Shown piece by piece: positions 7,303 to 15,529 of a stretch of 32,677 nt of DNA. Position 1 is the stretch's first letter. Every line of letters begins with the position of its first letter. The stretch lies in NCBI GenBank assembly GCA_000433255.1, contig HF998232.1, positions 1-32,677 on the forward strand, in the 5' to 3' direction. Both the position numbers and the translations under genes were made by a program. Below the pieces are notes generated by a model that was given only the letters and a program-made list of their open reading frames with translations, made no database searches and was not told the DNA's origin. The DNA is from Coprobacillus sp. CAG:605 (lineage in GTDB: Bacteria > Bacillota_I > Bacilli_A > RF39 > UBA660).

Positions 7303-8223
7303 ATGAAAAAGGGAGTAAAAATAACAATTGGGTTTTTAGGCATAGGACTAATCTTTGCCCTAGGTATAGGTGGGAGATATTACCTATCATCTAAAAACAA
7401 TCAGCCAAGTAATAAAAATAATTCACAAATAAAAGAACCACAGCAAGACAATGAAGAACAAGCACCTAAAATAGAAACTTTGAATATAAATGATTCACTT
7501 GTAAAGGATTTATATTCAAGAAGAACAAATTATCATGTAGCAACTAAAGTTACATATGAAAACTTAAATGAAAACAAAAAAATGTATGCGGATTTAACTG
7601 ACGTTAATGACCACGAGTATAGTAGCTATTCTAAAAAAATGTGCGAAAAATTGTTAAATAGTGGCAATAACTATATGAAAGATGATTACGACGGTTGTAT
7701 TTCTAGTGGAGGCTATAACGCAGCAGACGAACCATTGATAAAATATATTTTGACATCAGATATAAAAAATAATAATTTAAAGTATTTTGGAACAGTAGAA
7801 AACCTACCTCAATCTTATTATTTAGAACGTGACGGAAGAAAACTTAGTGAGTGTTACTTAGCACAATATAATTCCATTAAAGATAATTACCTAGTATATA
7901 ATGGCGGTTGTATGTTTATGGATTTTCAGTCGGTTGGCGTAAACGAATTAACAAAAGCTGAAAAAATAGACGATACAATAATTTTGTATGATAATTATTT
8001 ACTTGGTGTATGGGATAATAGTGGAAACTACGATTTTTATAGAGATGAAGATAAAATAAATGAAATAGGACAATACGAGGTGTACATAGACGATTATGGT
8101 AATGTTGATATTGAACAAAAAGCTTTAGCAAAAGTAAGAAAATATAAGCATATGTATAAATTAGATAAAACAACAAATAACTATTACTGGGTATCTAGTG
8201 AACCAATCGAATATAACGAATAA
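7303..8223 (+). CDS. Membrane-anchored extracytoplasmic protein of unknown function
   Basis: 306 aa, not recognised. The N-terminus is a basic start (MKKGVK) and a membrane anchor (about residues 7-28) with no lipobox Cys. An Asn/Gln/Glu-rich spacer (30-58) follows, then a domain with several cysteines (KMCEKL, DGCISSGGY, SECYLAQ, NGGCMF) that could form disulfides outside the cell. The C-terminus NNYYWVSSEPIEYNE is shared with the pseudogene just upstream. ATG 7303 has a strong AGAAGGAG site. The gene has its own duplicated promoter region with an 8-G tract and is followed by a terminator, so it is monocistronic and possibly phase-variable. Confidence 0.75.
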   Translation: MKKGVKITIGFLGIGLIFALGIGGRYYLSSKNNQPSNKNNSQIKEPQQDNEEQAPKIETLNINDSLVKDLYSRRTNYHVATKVTYENLNENKKMYADLTDVNDHEYSSYSKKMCEKLLNSGNNYMKDDYDGCISSGGYNAADEPLIKYILTSDIKNNNLKYFGTVENLPQSYYLERDGRKLSECYLAQYNSIKDNYLVYNGGCMFMDFQSVGVNELTKAEKIDDTIILYDNYLLGVWDNSGNYDFYRDEDKINEIGQYEVYIDDYGNVDIEQKALAKVRKYKHMYKLDKTTNNYYWVSSEPIEYNE

Positions 8224-8238
8224 TTATAATAAAAATAC

Positions 8239-8261
8239 AAAGTACTATAATGGTACTTTTT
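8239..8261 (+). terminator. Probable intrinsic terminator
   Basis: Perfect 7-bp stem AAAGTAC/GTACTTT with a 7-nt loop and a short T run. Confidence 0.6.
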
Positions 8262-8274
8262 AAAATATATTTAA

Positions 8275-8301
8275 TTAGCACTCATACTTGACAAGTGCTA
8301 A
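8275..8301 (+). promoter_or_regulatory. CIRCE operator (HrcA binding site) of clpB
   Basis: TTAGCACTC, 9-nt spacer, AAGTGCTAA: matches the CIRCE consensus at 17 of 18 arm positions. The -35 box of the promoter lies inside it. Confidence 0.92.
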
Positions 8302-8315
8302 TTTTAGAGTATAAT
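8288..8315 (+). promoter_or_regulatory. Sigma-A-type promoter of clpB
   Basis: TTGACA and TATAAT, both perfect consensus hexamers, 16 bp apart. It overlaps the CIRCE operator. Confidence 0.85.
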
Positions 8316-8339
8316 ATATAAACAGAAAGGGTGATAAAT

Positions 8340-10433
8340 ATGTATAATACTCAAGAAGAAAATGAAAACGTATTAGAAAAATACGGTCGAAATATAAATG
8401 AAGAATGTAAAAAAAGAAAGCTAGACCCTGTAATTGGTCGTGACGAAGAAATTCGAAGCATTACAACCATTCTATCTAGAAAAACTAAGAATAATCCTGT
8501 TTTAATAGGTGAACCGGGAGTAGGTAAAACAGCCATAGTAGAAGGTTTAGCCCAAAGAATAATTAAAGGAGATGTTCCATCTAGTCTTAAAAATAAGACC
8601 ATTTGGGAACTAAACATGGCCTCATTAATAGCGGGTGCTAAATATCGTGGTGAATTTGAAGAACGTCTAAAGAAAGTTCTTGATGAAATAAAAAAGAGCG
8701 AAGGCAACATAATTATGTTTATCGACGAAATTCATATGATAGTAGGAACTGGCGCTATTGAAGGTGCCATGGATACCGGAAATATTCTAAAACCAATGCT
8801 AGCACGTGGCGAAATTCATGTAATAGGGGCTACAACTCTAAATGAATATCGAAAATACATCGAAAAAGATGGGGCTTTAGAACGTCGTTTTCAAAAGATA
8901 ATTGTCAGCGAACCAAACGTTGAGGATACTATAACTATCTTAAGAGGTTTAAAAGAACGTTTCGAAATCCACCATGGTGTAACAATTCAAGATAAAGCTT
9001 TAGTATCAGCAGCAACGCTATCTAATAGATATATAACCGATAGATTTTTACCAGACAAAGCCATTGACTTAGTTGACGAAGCTTGTGCTACAATCCGTGT
9101 CCAAATGGACTCCGTTCCAACCGCCTTAGATGAACTAACCAGAAAAATCATGCGTCTTGAAATTGAAAGAGAAGCTATCAAAAAAGAAAAAGACGAGCTA
9201 TCTTTAAAACGTAAAGACGAAATTGATAAAGAACTTTATGATTTAAAACTTCAAGAAACTGACCTTAAAACTAACTGGGAACGTGAAAAATCAATCAACG
9301 ACAACATCAAGAATAAAAAAGAAGAAATTAACAAAGCTCGTTTTGACTTAGAACAAGCCGAAAATAACTATGATTTAGAAAACGCTGCTAAACTACGTCA
9401 TGGTACCATTCCAAGATTAGAAAAAGAGCTAGAAGACTTAAAAGCTCAAAGCAAAAACCGTCTTTTAAGTGATACCGTAACCTCAGATGATATAGCAAAT
9501 GTTATTAGTAAATGGACCAATATTCCTATTGCTAAATTAATTAGTAGCGAAAAAGAAAAGCTATTACATTTAGAAGAAAATCTAACTAAAAGAGTTAAAG
9601 GCCAAGAAGAAGCTCTTCGCCTAGTAAGTGAAGCTATAATTCGTAGCCGTAGTGGTATTAAAGACCCTAATCGTCCAATTGGTTCCTTTATTTTCCTAGG
9701 GCCAACTGGTGTTGGTAAAACTGAAGTTGCTAAATCTCTAGCTTATGAACTATTCGACGATGAACATCATATGGTAAGAATAGATATGAGTGAATATATG
9801 GAAAAATACTCTGTTTCTAGACTTATCGGTGCTGCTCCTGGGTACATTGGCTATGAAGAAGGTGGCCAACTAACTGAAGCTGTTCGTCGTAACCCTTATA
9901 GTATTATCTTATTCGACGAAATCGAAAAAGCTCATCCAGATGTTCTAAATCTATTACTTCAAATCTTAGATGATGGCCGTTTAACAGACTCTAATGGCCG
10001 TACTGTGGACTTTAAAAATACTATTATAATAATGACATCAAACGTAGGTAGTGAACATATCCTAAATGGTGAAGATGATAAGGTAATGACTGAATTACAT
10101 AAATACTTCAAACCAGAATTTATAAACCGTGTTGACGAAGTAATAATCTTCAAAAAATTAACTAAAGATGTATTATCTTCTATCTTAGATAAAATTATTG
10201 GTGAAATTGAAAATCGACTAAAAGATTTAAATGTTAAAATCTCTTTAACTGGTGCTGCTCGTGAATACTTTATAAATAATGGTTACGATGAGTTCTATGG
10301 GGCAAGACCATTAAAACGTTTAGTTAATCGTGACTTAGAAACTTTAATTGCAAAGAAGTTAATTAATAACGAAGTAAAATATGGCCAAACCATTACTGTT
10401 GACTGCCAAAATGATACAGTAACATTAAAATAA
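8340..10433 (+). CDS. clpB: ClpB-type AAA+ disaggregase lacking the N-terminal Clp_N domain
   Basis: ClpB hexamers extract polypeptides from aggregates together with DnaK. The 697-aa protein has two AAA+ modules: Walker A GEPGVGKT (57-64), Walker B FIDEIH and GAMDTGNILKPMLARGE in the first; GPTGVGKT (about 455-462), ILFDEIEKAHPDV and the sensor-2 block YGARPLKRL in the second. Between them a long coiled middle domain (about 260-373, DELTRKIMRLEIE to KAQSKNR) identifies ClpB rather than ClpC, ClpE or ClpA. No ClpP-binding IGF-type loop is seen. Typical ClpB has about 860 residues; here the two N-terminal Clp repeats are absent and the protein begins just before LEKYGRNINEE. The start is ATG 8340 after AAAGGGTGAT. 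HrcA control is expected from the CIRCE site. Confidence 0.95.
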   Translation: MYNTQEENENVLEKYGRNINEECKKRKLDPVIGRDEEIRSITTILSRKTKNNPVLIGEPGVGKTAIVEGLAQRIIKGDVPSSLKNKTIWELNMASLIAGAKYRGEFEERLKKVLDEIKKSEGNIIMFIDEIHMIVGTGAIEGAMDTGNILKPMLARGEIHVIGATTLNEYRKYIEKDGALERRFQKIIVSEPNVEDTITILRGLKERFEIHHGVTIQDKALVSAATLSNRYITDRFLPDKAIDLVDEACATIRVQMDSVPTALDELTRKIMRLEIEREAIKKEKDELSLKRKDEIDKELYDLKLQETDLKTNWEREKSINDNIKNKKEEINKARFDLEQAENNYDLENAAKLRHGTIPRLEKELEDLKAQSKNRLLSDTVTSDDIANVISKWTNIPIAKLISSEKEKLLHLEENLTKRVKGQEEALRLVSEAIIRSRSGIKDPNRPIGSFIFLGPTGVGKTEVAKSLAYELFDDEHHMVRIDMSEYMEKYSVSRLIGAAPGYIGYEEGGQLTEAVRRNPYSIILFDEIEKAHPDVLNLLLQILDDGRLTDSNGRTVDFKNTIIIMTSNVGSEHILNGEDDKVMTELHKYFKPEFINRVDEVIIFKKLTKDVLSSILDKIIGEIENRLKDLNVKISLTGAAREYFINNGYDEFYGARPLKRLVNRDLETLIAKKLINNEVKYGQTITVDCQNDTVTLK

Positions 10434-10454
10434 TGGCTGTGGATAACTTAGAAA

Positions 10455-10475
10455 TTATCAACAAGTGCTTGATAA
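10455..10475 (+). repeat. Inverted repeat at the tRNA-Trp promoter
   Basis: TTATCAA/TTGATAA, perfect 7-bp arms around CAAGTGC. The right arm contains the -35 hexamer. It may be an operator or coincidental. Confidence 0.45.
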
Positions 10476-10497
10476 ATCATGAAAAATTATATATAAT
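10469..10497 (+). promoter_or_regulatory. Promoter of tRNA-Trp
   Basis: TTGATA and TATAAT separated by 17 bp, with the -10 ending 20 bp before the tRNA. Confidence 0.7.
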
Positions 10498-10517
10498 GAT
10501 ATTATCAACGCACGAAT

Positions 10518-10593
10518 AGAGGAATAGTTCAGTTGGTAGAACGTCGGTCTCCAAAACCGAATGTCGTGGGTTCAAGTCCTGCTTCCTCTGCCA
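10518..10593 (+). tRNA. tRNA-Trp (anticodon CCA)
   Basis: 76 nt with acceptor arms AGAGGAA/TTCCTCT, discriminator G and an encoded CCA end. The anticodon stem TCGGT/ACCGA encloses loop CTCCAAA, anticodon CCA at 10551-10553. The T arm contains GGTTCAAGTCC. A CCA anticodon reads only UGG, consistent with TGA serving as a stop here. Confidence 0.97.
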
Positions 10594-10605
10594 TTTGTAA
10601 ATTAC

Positions 10606-10644
10606 CGATTTAATCTTAATTATGAGATTAGATCGTTTTTTTTT
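10606..10644 (+). terminator. Intrinsic terminator of tRNA-Trp
   Basis: 11-bp stem (CGATTTAATCT/AGATTAGATCG, one G-T pair), 8-nt loop, then nine Ts. Confidence 0.9.
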
Positions 10645-10663
10645 AATTATTTAAACTATATCT

Positions 10664-10692
10664 AAGTGTCAAACATCCTACTGGCACTTTTT
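10664..10692 (+). terminator. Second terminator-like hairpin
   Basis: AAGTGTC/GGCACTT (one G-T pair) around a 12-nt loop, followed by Ts. It would back up the tRNA terminator; no gene ends between the two. Confidence 0.4.
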
Positions 10693-10763
10693 AATTTGCT
10701 TTACCCTCTAGACAAACCAGCATAAAAAATATATAATACCCTATCTGCAAAGGAGAAAATTAT

Positions 10764-11114
10764 ATGAATAAAGAAATAATTGCTTATGACATTAACGGCT
10801 ACCCACTACATGAAAATGATATTATATACAAAGCTTGGTACAATGATTCACCTCATGACCCAAGAATATACATAATCTTAAAAAGCCCATACGGCTTTTA
10901 CTACATATCAAGCTACCTTGATGAGTGCCATTATCAAGAAATTAATGAATATGAAGGACTTCCTTTGAAAAATCGTACCATAAGAAAAGTATATAATATC
11001 AAATGTGCCAAATACTTTGAATATCATGAACCAACCCGTTTGGTAACACCCCAAGACGAAAAAATTCTACTACGTACTTTAAAACGAAAAAAGAAACCAA
11101 GCTCTAAAATTTGA
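10764..11114 (+). CDS. Hypothetical protein, 116 aa
   Basis: Not recognised. A soluble protein rich in aromatic residues (many Tyr) with a basic C-terminal tail (RTLKRKKKPSSKI). The N-terminal pattern IAYDINGYPLHENDIIYKAWYND suggests a small beta-rich domain. ATG 10764 is preceded by AAAGGAGA, and the gene is followed by its own terminator, so it is probably expressed alone. It ends with a genuine TGA codon. Confidence 0.7.
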   Translation: MNKEIIAYDINGYPLHENDIIYKAWYNDSPHDPRIYIILKSPYGFYYISSYLDECHYQEINEYEGLPLKNRTIRKVYNIKCAKYFEYHEPTRLVTPQDEKILLRTLKRKKKPSSKI

Positions 11115-11125
11115 ACTTGGTTTTT
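11094..11125 (+). terminator. Intrinsic terminator of the 116-aa gene
   Basis: Perfect 8-bp stem AAACCAAG/CTTGGTTT with a 14-nt loop running into Ts. It overlaps the stop codon. Confidence 0.75.
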
Positions 11126-11132
11126 AATATAC

Positions 11133-11156
11133 AAAAAACACTCATTTACGAGTGCT
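11133..11156 (-). terminator. Intrinsic terminator of the acyltransferase operon
   Basis: On the minus strand, CACTC/GAGTG around a 6-nt loop, extended outward by G-T and A-T pairs and followed by six Ts. Confidence 0.75.
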
Positions 11157-12535
11157 TAAAATCTAAAGTAAATAAATGGGTTATAACTAGAAGCTAAAAT
11201 AAAGATAATAGATACAATAAATAAAATCATATAACAAATATCGACCCATAGACTACCCTTATCAAAAAACTTCTTTACCAAGTCCGTTGAGCAAACACAA
11301 GCCAAAACAAACAAGATAATCGTTCGAACTTTAAATATTTGTAAGTGAAATAACAACTTAACATTTCCTAAACCATACCCGCCAACTAAAGCCTTAAATA
11401 CCATTAATAACTTATCAAAGTCTGTAAAGTAGAATATTATCCAGCCAATAACGACAATCCCTAGAGTAATAAAATGACTCCAGAACTTAGGAATTTTCTC
11501 CATAAAATCTTTAAAAACATATTTTTCTAATATCAACAAAATTCCATAATACAATCCCCATAAAATAAAGTTCCAACCAGCGCCATGCCATAACCCCGTA
11601 AGTCCCCAAACAACCAGTAAATTAAAAATATGACGTCCCTTACTAACACGATTACCCCCTAAAGGAATATAAACATAATCTCTAAAGAAACTTGATAACG
11701 AAATATGCCACCTGCGCCAAAAATCAGTTACACTACGAGCCATATAAGGAAAATTAAAATTCTCTAAGTAATGAAAACCAAGCATTCTTCCAAGCCCAAT
11801 AGCCATATCACTATATCCCGAAAAATCAAAATAAATCTGTAAAGTATAGCAAATACCCCCAATTAAAACCCCAATAAAACCAACCTCACTTATACTAGAA
11901 CCAAATAAAGTATCACAAACATACGCCATTTCATTAGCGAGTATTGCTTTCTTAGCTAACCCCAAAATAAATCTCTTAATTCCAATATTAAAATCTTTCC
12001 AACTCTCTGTTCGTCTTTCTAACTCCTCATTAACTGTCGAATACCTAACAATAGGACCCGCAATCAATTGCGGAAACGCACTAATATAACAGCCTAAATT
12101 AATTAAACTTTTCTGTACTGGTACACACCCACGATATACATCAACAACATAAGTTAAAATTTGAAAGGTATAAAAACTAATTCCAATCGGTAAGCTTAAA
12201 CTTAAAAACTTTATATTCAAGTTAAAGACATTATTAATACTCCCTAAAAAGAAATTACTATATTTAAATAAGAATAACAACCCCAAGTTAAATACACACG
12301 CCACTACCAGCCATAACTTTTTATTATTTTTTCTATCCATAATAATAGCAATAAAATAATTCACTACAATAGATAATATCATTAAACTTAAATAAATTGG
12401 CTCTCCATAACCATAAAACAAAAGTGAAAATACTAACAAAACAATATTTCTAATCTTTCTTTTCCTTGGTATAAAATAACATACTAAGAATAATGGTAAA
12501 AAACAAAATAAGAAAACTAAACTCGAAAATACCAT
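11156..12535 (-). CDS. MBOAT-family O-acyltransferase (AlgI/DltB/PatA-like)
   Basis: Multi-pass membrane protein that moves acyl groups, usually acetyl or D-alanyl, across the membrane for transfer to an exported polymer. The 459-aa protein shows the AlgI-type landmarks: N-terminal FSSLVFLFCFLPLFLVCY, PIGISFYTFQILTYVVDVYRG, FPQLIAGPIVRY, YFDFSGYSDMAIGLGRMLGF, NFNFPYMARSVTDFWRRWHISLS and the catalytic TGLWHGAGWNF (His near residue 316). Its start overlaps the stop of the upstream DHHW gene in TAATG, so the two are translationally coupled. The AlgI/AlgJ-like pairing argues for O-acetylation of a surface polysaccharide rather than teichoic acid D-alanylation, for which dltA and dltC would be expected. 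The acceptor is unknown. Confidence 0.93.
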   Translation of the reverse strand: MVFSSLVFLFCFLPLFLVCYFIPRKRKIRNIVLLVFSLLFYGYGEPIYLSLMILSIVVNYFIAIIMDRKNNKKLWLVVACVFNLGLLFLFKYSNFFLGSINNVFNLNIKFLSLSLPIGISFYTFQILTYVVDVYRGCVPVQKSLINLGCYISAFPQLIAGPIVRYSTVNEELERRTESWKDFNIGIKRFILGLAKKAILANEMAYVCDTLFGSSISEVGFIGVLIGGICYTLQIYFDFSGYSDMAIGLGRMLGFHYLENFNFPYMARSVTDFWRRWHISLSSFFRDYVYIPLGGNRVSKGRHIFNLLVVWGLTGLWHGAGWNFILWGLYYGILLILEKYVFKDFMEKIPKFWSHFITLGIVVIGWIIFYFTDFDKLLMVFKALVGGYGLGNVKLLFHLQIFKVRTIILFVLACVCSTDLVKKFFDKGSLWVDICYMILFIVSIIFILASSYNPFIYFRF

Positions 12536-13728
12536 TATTTAATTCTCCCTTCTAAATTATAATTATACTGATCAAACATCATTGATCCACCTTCATATAA
12601 GAACAACACTTTCTTAATATTACGTTCCTTCATATATTCTTCTAAGTTCAAATCTTCCTTTTTCCACTTATCATATCTTAAATTAACTACATAAGTCTTA
12701 TTAAACGAAGATGCAATTAAATAATCAATTTGCCAAGCATAAGAATCACTTAAAATCAATAAATTTTCTTCCTTATCTTTATGATAATCATAACAAATCT
12801 CACCATACTGCCCATTAAAATATTGAACATAATAATCATAATATAAATAATCTCTATCTAATCTAATTTGACGAGGCTTAAATACCACGCTAGCCTGCTT
12901 ACCATTTACTAAAACATCATAATCTAACTTTTTATCAATATCCAATATGTAATCATAAGTCTTATTATTTAAAACACTCTTAGCCATACTACCATAAAAT
13001 TTTCGTTCCCTCTTGTTAACAACTTCTAAATTATCCACAGGCGCCTTTCCTAGAATATCCATGATATCATAATATCCTGCTAACGCCCCATTCATATTCC
13101 AATGGTGATCAGTCTTATAAAAGTAATTCTTATATTGCTCTAACGAGGTAATATCCATATTAGCAACCTTTATCTTTGAACTTAACTTATCCTTAAAAAT
13201 ATCCACATAACTATTTAAATTATTATCTTTTATCTTCGTCAACTCATATCTTGTTGGAAAGTACAAATACATATCAATATCCAAGTTAGCAAGCTTATTA
13301 AACATCGCCACTTGCATATCTAATCTCTTATCTAACTCATCTTTACTATATTGATTTTCTAAGTAATAAAAATCATTCTCTTTATTATAAAAGATATATT
13401 CATTATCACTATTAGTTTTTAAAGGAACTTCTTTATACAAAAAACTATTCATATAATAATTAAAATTTTGATACAACCCATTTAAACCATTATAAAAAGG
13501 AAACGAATTAGTAACTTCATTTTCTAATCTATTTTTAACAGCATTAACTTTGTTGCTTACTTTATCCCCAATATTTTTTTCAGCAACCGGCTCAAATGCC
13601 ACCTGATTATCATTACTTGTTTTTGTAACAACACCAACATGTACTAACATAAAATGCACTGGGATATATAAACAAACACCGCCTATTATCCCACAAAAAA
13701 ATGCATTAAATATCTTATCTCTCTTCAT
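12535..13728 (-). CDS. DHHW-family (AlgJ/AlgX-like) extracytoplasmic acyltransferase partner
   Basis: Proteins of the DHHW family accompany MBOAT transporters and complete O-acetylation on the outer face of the membrane. The protein (397 aa from ATG 13728) has a short basic start, a membrane anchor (about residues 8-30), then an extracytoplasmic SGNH-like domain with the signature TDHHWNMNG (near residue 206) and LLILSDSYAWQI (near 325), which carries the nucleophile-type Ser. An ATG at 13737 is also in frame, but it abuts the AGGA site, whereas 13728 lies at a workable distance. It is first in a two-gene operon with the MBOAT gene. Confidence 0.88.
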   Translation of the reverse strand: MKRDKIFNAFFCGIIGGVCLYIPVHFMLVHVGVVTKTSNDNQVAFEPVAEKNIGDKVSNKVNAVKNRLENEVTNSFPFYNGLNGLYQNFNYYMNSFLYKEVPLKTNSDNEYIFYNKENDFYYLENQYSKDELDKRLDMQVAMFNKLANLDIDMYLYFPTRYELTKIKDNNLNSYVDIFKDKLSSKIKVANMDITSLEQYKNYFYKTDHHWNMNGALAGYYDIMDILGKAPVDNLEVVNKRERKFYGSMAKSVLNNKTYDYILDIDKKLDYDVLVNGKQASVVFKPRQIRLDRDYLYYDYYVQYFNGQYGEICYDYHKDKEENLLILSDSYAWQIDYLIASSFNKTYVVNLRYDKWKKEDLNLEEYMKERNIKKVLFLYEGGSMMFDQYNYNLEGRIK

Positions 13729-13823
13729 AATCACCATTCCTGCTTTTTATTTTATCATAAACCTTCAAAAAAGTAGATATTATTTGCCTAAGATATGATA
13801 TGATTATAGTAGAGGAGGAGAAT

Positions 13824-14900
13824 ATGAAAAAATTAAGAAATTTGTTGCTTTGTTTAAGTATGGGGTGCTTACTATTTACGACGAAAGTTCAAGCCTTAGA
13901 AACTAAAGAATACTTCAATAGTGCCGAAAACGTTACGGAAAATGTTAACATCAACCATAGCTACTTCACATCGGGAAATAATGTTAACAGTAAATCCCAA
14001 GTCCAAGGTATCCATTTAATTGCGGGAAATAATCTTGAGCTTCAAGGTACTAGTGAATACTTACTAGTAGCTGGTAACGTCATAAACATCAATAATACGA
14101 TAGAAAGAGATATCTTTGTAGCTGGAAATGCCATAAATATTGGTAAACAATCTTCAATTGGTCGCGACCTATTTGCTGCGGGAAATACTTTAACTATCAG
14201 TGCTAACTTATCCGGAAATTCATTCCTTGCGGGAAATACAATCAATATTGATGCTGATACCATAAACGGCGATATTACCATAAGTGCTAAAGAAATAAAT
14301 ATTGCATCTAACACAATTATAAATGGTACTTTAAAATACAATAGTGATGCTACATTTAATTCAAATACCACCAATATCGGTGAGGTTAAAACTTATGAAA
14401 CAAAAAACATCGACGAAACTACCGTTTTAAGTGTCCTAAATGACTTTGTTTATGCCTTATTAACATTCGTATTTCTAGGCTTTGCCCTTAACTTACTATT
14501 CCCAGGTATCTTCAAATCCCTAGACAAAAAACTATCCGCTAATGAAATATTCAACAATACTTGGAATGGTCTACTATTTATGTTTGCTGTCCCTATCGTA
14601 TCAATTATTTTACTAGCAACTATAATTGGTGTACCTATAGGTATAATATCCTTACTAATCTATGTTATTATGTTATATCTATCAGTTCTTATTTCATCAA
14701 CATACCTAGGTAAATTAATTACGAAAAAGATATTTGATAAAAAACAAAGCCCATATTTAGAAATATTTATCGGTTGTATTCTTACTAAACTAGTAAGCCT
14801 AATTCCAATAGTATCAGTAATTTATACAATATTCCTTGTATTATTCGGTCTAGGTTTAATCTACAACATGATACTTAAAGTACGTAAGAAAAATATCTAA
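13824..14900 (+). CDS. Exported bactofilin-like repeat protein with C-terminal membrane domain
   Basis: 358 aa. It has an N-terminal signal sequence (basic MKKLRN, hydrophobic 7-22, VQA cleavage-like site near 30). Then come short repeats of the polymer-forming/bactofilin type in which AGN recurs (LIAGNNLEL, LVAGNVINI, FVAGNAINI, FAAGNTLTI, FLAGNTINI), predicting a right-handed beta-helix of about 150 residues. A Thr-rich linker is followed by four hydrophobic segments (about 213-235, 252-275, 278-298, 318-350) containing the glycine-rich VLFGLGLIYN end. This layout is recurrent in Firmicutes but its function is unclear; an envelope-scaffold role is inferred. ATG 13824 follows AGAGGAGGAG. The GTG-like frame extension upstream to 13800 lies in the promoter region. 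Confidence 0.8.
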   Translation: MKKLRNLLLCLSMGCLLFTTKVQALETKEYFNSAENVTENVNINHSYFTSGNNVNSKSQVQGIHLIAGNNLELQGTSEYLLVAGNVININNTIERDIFVAGNAINIGKQSSIGRDLFAAGNTLTISANLSGNSFLAGNTINIDADTINGDITISAKEINIASNTIINGTLKYNSDATFNSNTTNIGEVKTYETKNIDETTVLSVLNDFVYALLTFVFLGFALNLLFPGIFKSLDKKLSANEIFNNTWNGLLFMFAVPIVSIILLATIIGVPIGIISLLIYVIMLYLSVLISSTYLGKLITKKIFDKKQSPYLEIFIGCILTKLVSLIPIVSVIYTIFLVLFGLGLIYNMILKVRKKNI

Positions 14901-14903
14901 CAA

Positions 14904-14937
14904 AAAATACTAAGTGCGATTACTTAGTATTTTCTTT
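14904..14937. terminator. Bidirectional terminator between convergent genes
   Basis: Perfect 12-bp stem (AAAATACTAAGT with its complement) around a 6-nt loop, with A and T tracts on both sides. It serves the plus-strand gene ending at 14900 and overlaps the end of the small minus-strand gene. Confidence 0.85.
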
Positions 14938-15057
14938 ATTTTCAGTTTTCTTTTTATCTTTTAAATACATTTTGTTAATTAATTTTACCTTAACGCCTTT
15001 TTCTCTAGCAAAGCATTTCTTTACGCCTTCTGGTAAATTTTTCTTATATACCTTCAT
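14920..15057 (-). CDS. Small basic protein, 45 aa
   Basis: A short gene reading MKVYKKNLPEGVKKC at its start and ending in a lysine- and glutamate-rich tail. About one third of residues are Lys. GAGGTGG precedes ATG 15057 by 6 nt, and a consensus-like promoter (TTGAAA-18-TATAAT) lies 33 bp upstream. No homology recognised. A cytoplasmic nucleic-acid- or ribosome-associated role is possible from composition only. Confidence 0.6.
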   Translation of the reverse strand: MKVYKKNLPEGVKKCFAREKGVKVKLINKMYLKDKKKTENKENTK

Positions 15058-15089
15058 TATTTCCACCTCACAAACTAAATTTCTAGCCC

Positions 15090-15119
15090 ATTATACCACA
15101 AACTAGCTAATTATTTCAA
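15090..15119 (-). promoter_or_regulatory. Promoter of the 45-aa gene
   Basis: On the minus strand, TTGAAA and TATAAT separated by 18 bp. The -35 lies within the last codons of the upstream gene. Confidence 0.65.
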
Positions 15120-15434
15120 TTTTTTTCTCACATTTTCCTTTTGCGTTACCTCAATAACTCTTTTATAAAGTCCCGCTAGCTCCTTTGAACTAAAAAACTC
15201 TCTATTAAGTTGAATATATAATAACTTAATTGCTCTTTCATCATAATACATCTCTTTATCAATATTAGTATTGGTATTTTTAACTATCGCATTAAACCCT
15301 GCAACAGCCTCTTCATTAATAGGAGTTTCAATAAACTGAATAACACTATCTCTTCTCATATAAAAAGCATCACGCACCTCTTTAATTTGGCGCTTAACAC
15401 TCTCATATAAATTTCTAATTTGTTTAAATTTCAT
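15111..15434 (-). CDS. Hypothetical helical protein, 107 aa
   Basis: Predicted to be almost entirely alpha-helical, charged and soluble. The segment VRDAFYMRRDSVIQFIE and the NxxxREFF-like middle faintly recall the helical LemA family (which has a conserved Arg-Arg-Asp), but the match is too weak for assignment and there is no N-terminal membrane anchor. ATG 15434 is preceded by AAAGGAAT. The next gene on the same strand (45 aa) has its own promoter inside this gene's end. Confidence 0.65.
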   Translation of the reverse strand: MKFKQIRNLYESVKRQIKEVRDAFYMRRDSVIQFIETPINEEAVAGFNAIVKNTNTNIDKEMYYDERAIKLLYIQLNREFFSSKELAGLYKRVIEVTQKENVRKKLK

Positions 15435-15483
15435 AATAATTCCTTTCTCGAATTGTAAATTATTCTACCACGTTCACTTCATA

Positions 15484-15512
15484 TTGTAAATATTTTAGAA
15501 AGCCTCTATAAT
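15484..15512 (+). promoter_or_regulatory. Promoter of the 15530-16344 gene pair
   Basis: TTGTAA and TATAAT separated by 17 bp; the -10 ends 17 bp before the ATG, leaving a very short leader that contains AGAGGT. Confidence 0.65.
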
Positions 15513-15529
15513 TAAAGTAGAGGTACTAT

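Noticed and set aside
10441..10475. A CIRCE site upstream of tRNA-Trp (AAGTGCTTG)
   Set aside because: The possible left arm (TTAGAAATT) is only 6 nt away instead of 9 and the arms do not match; only a short inverted repeat remains.
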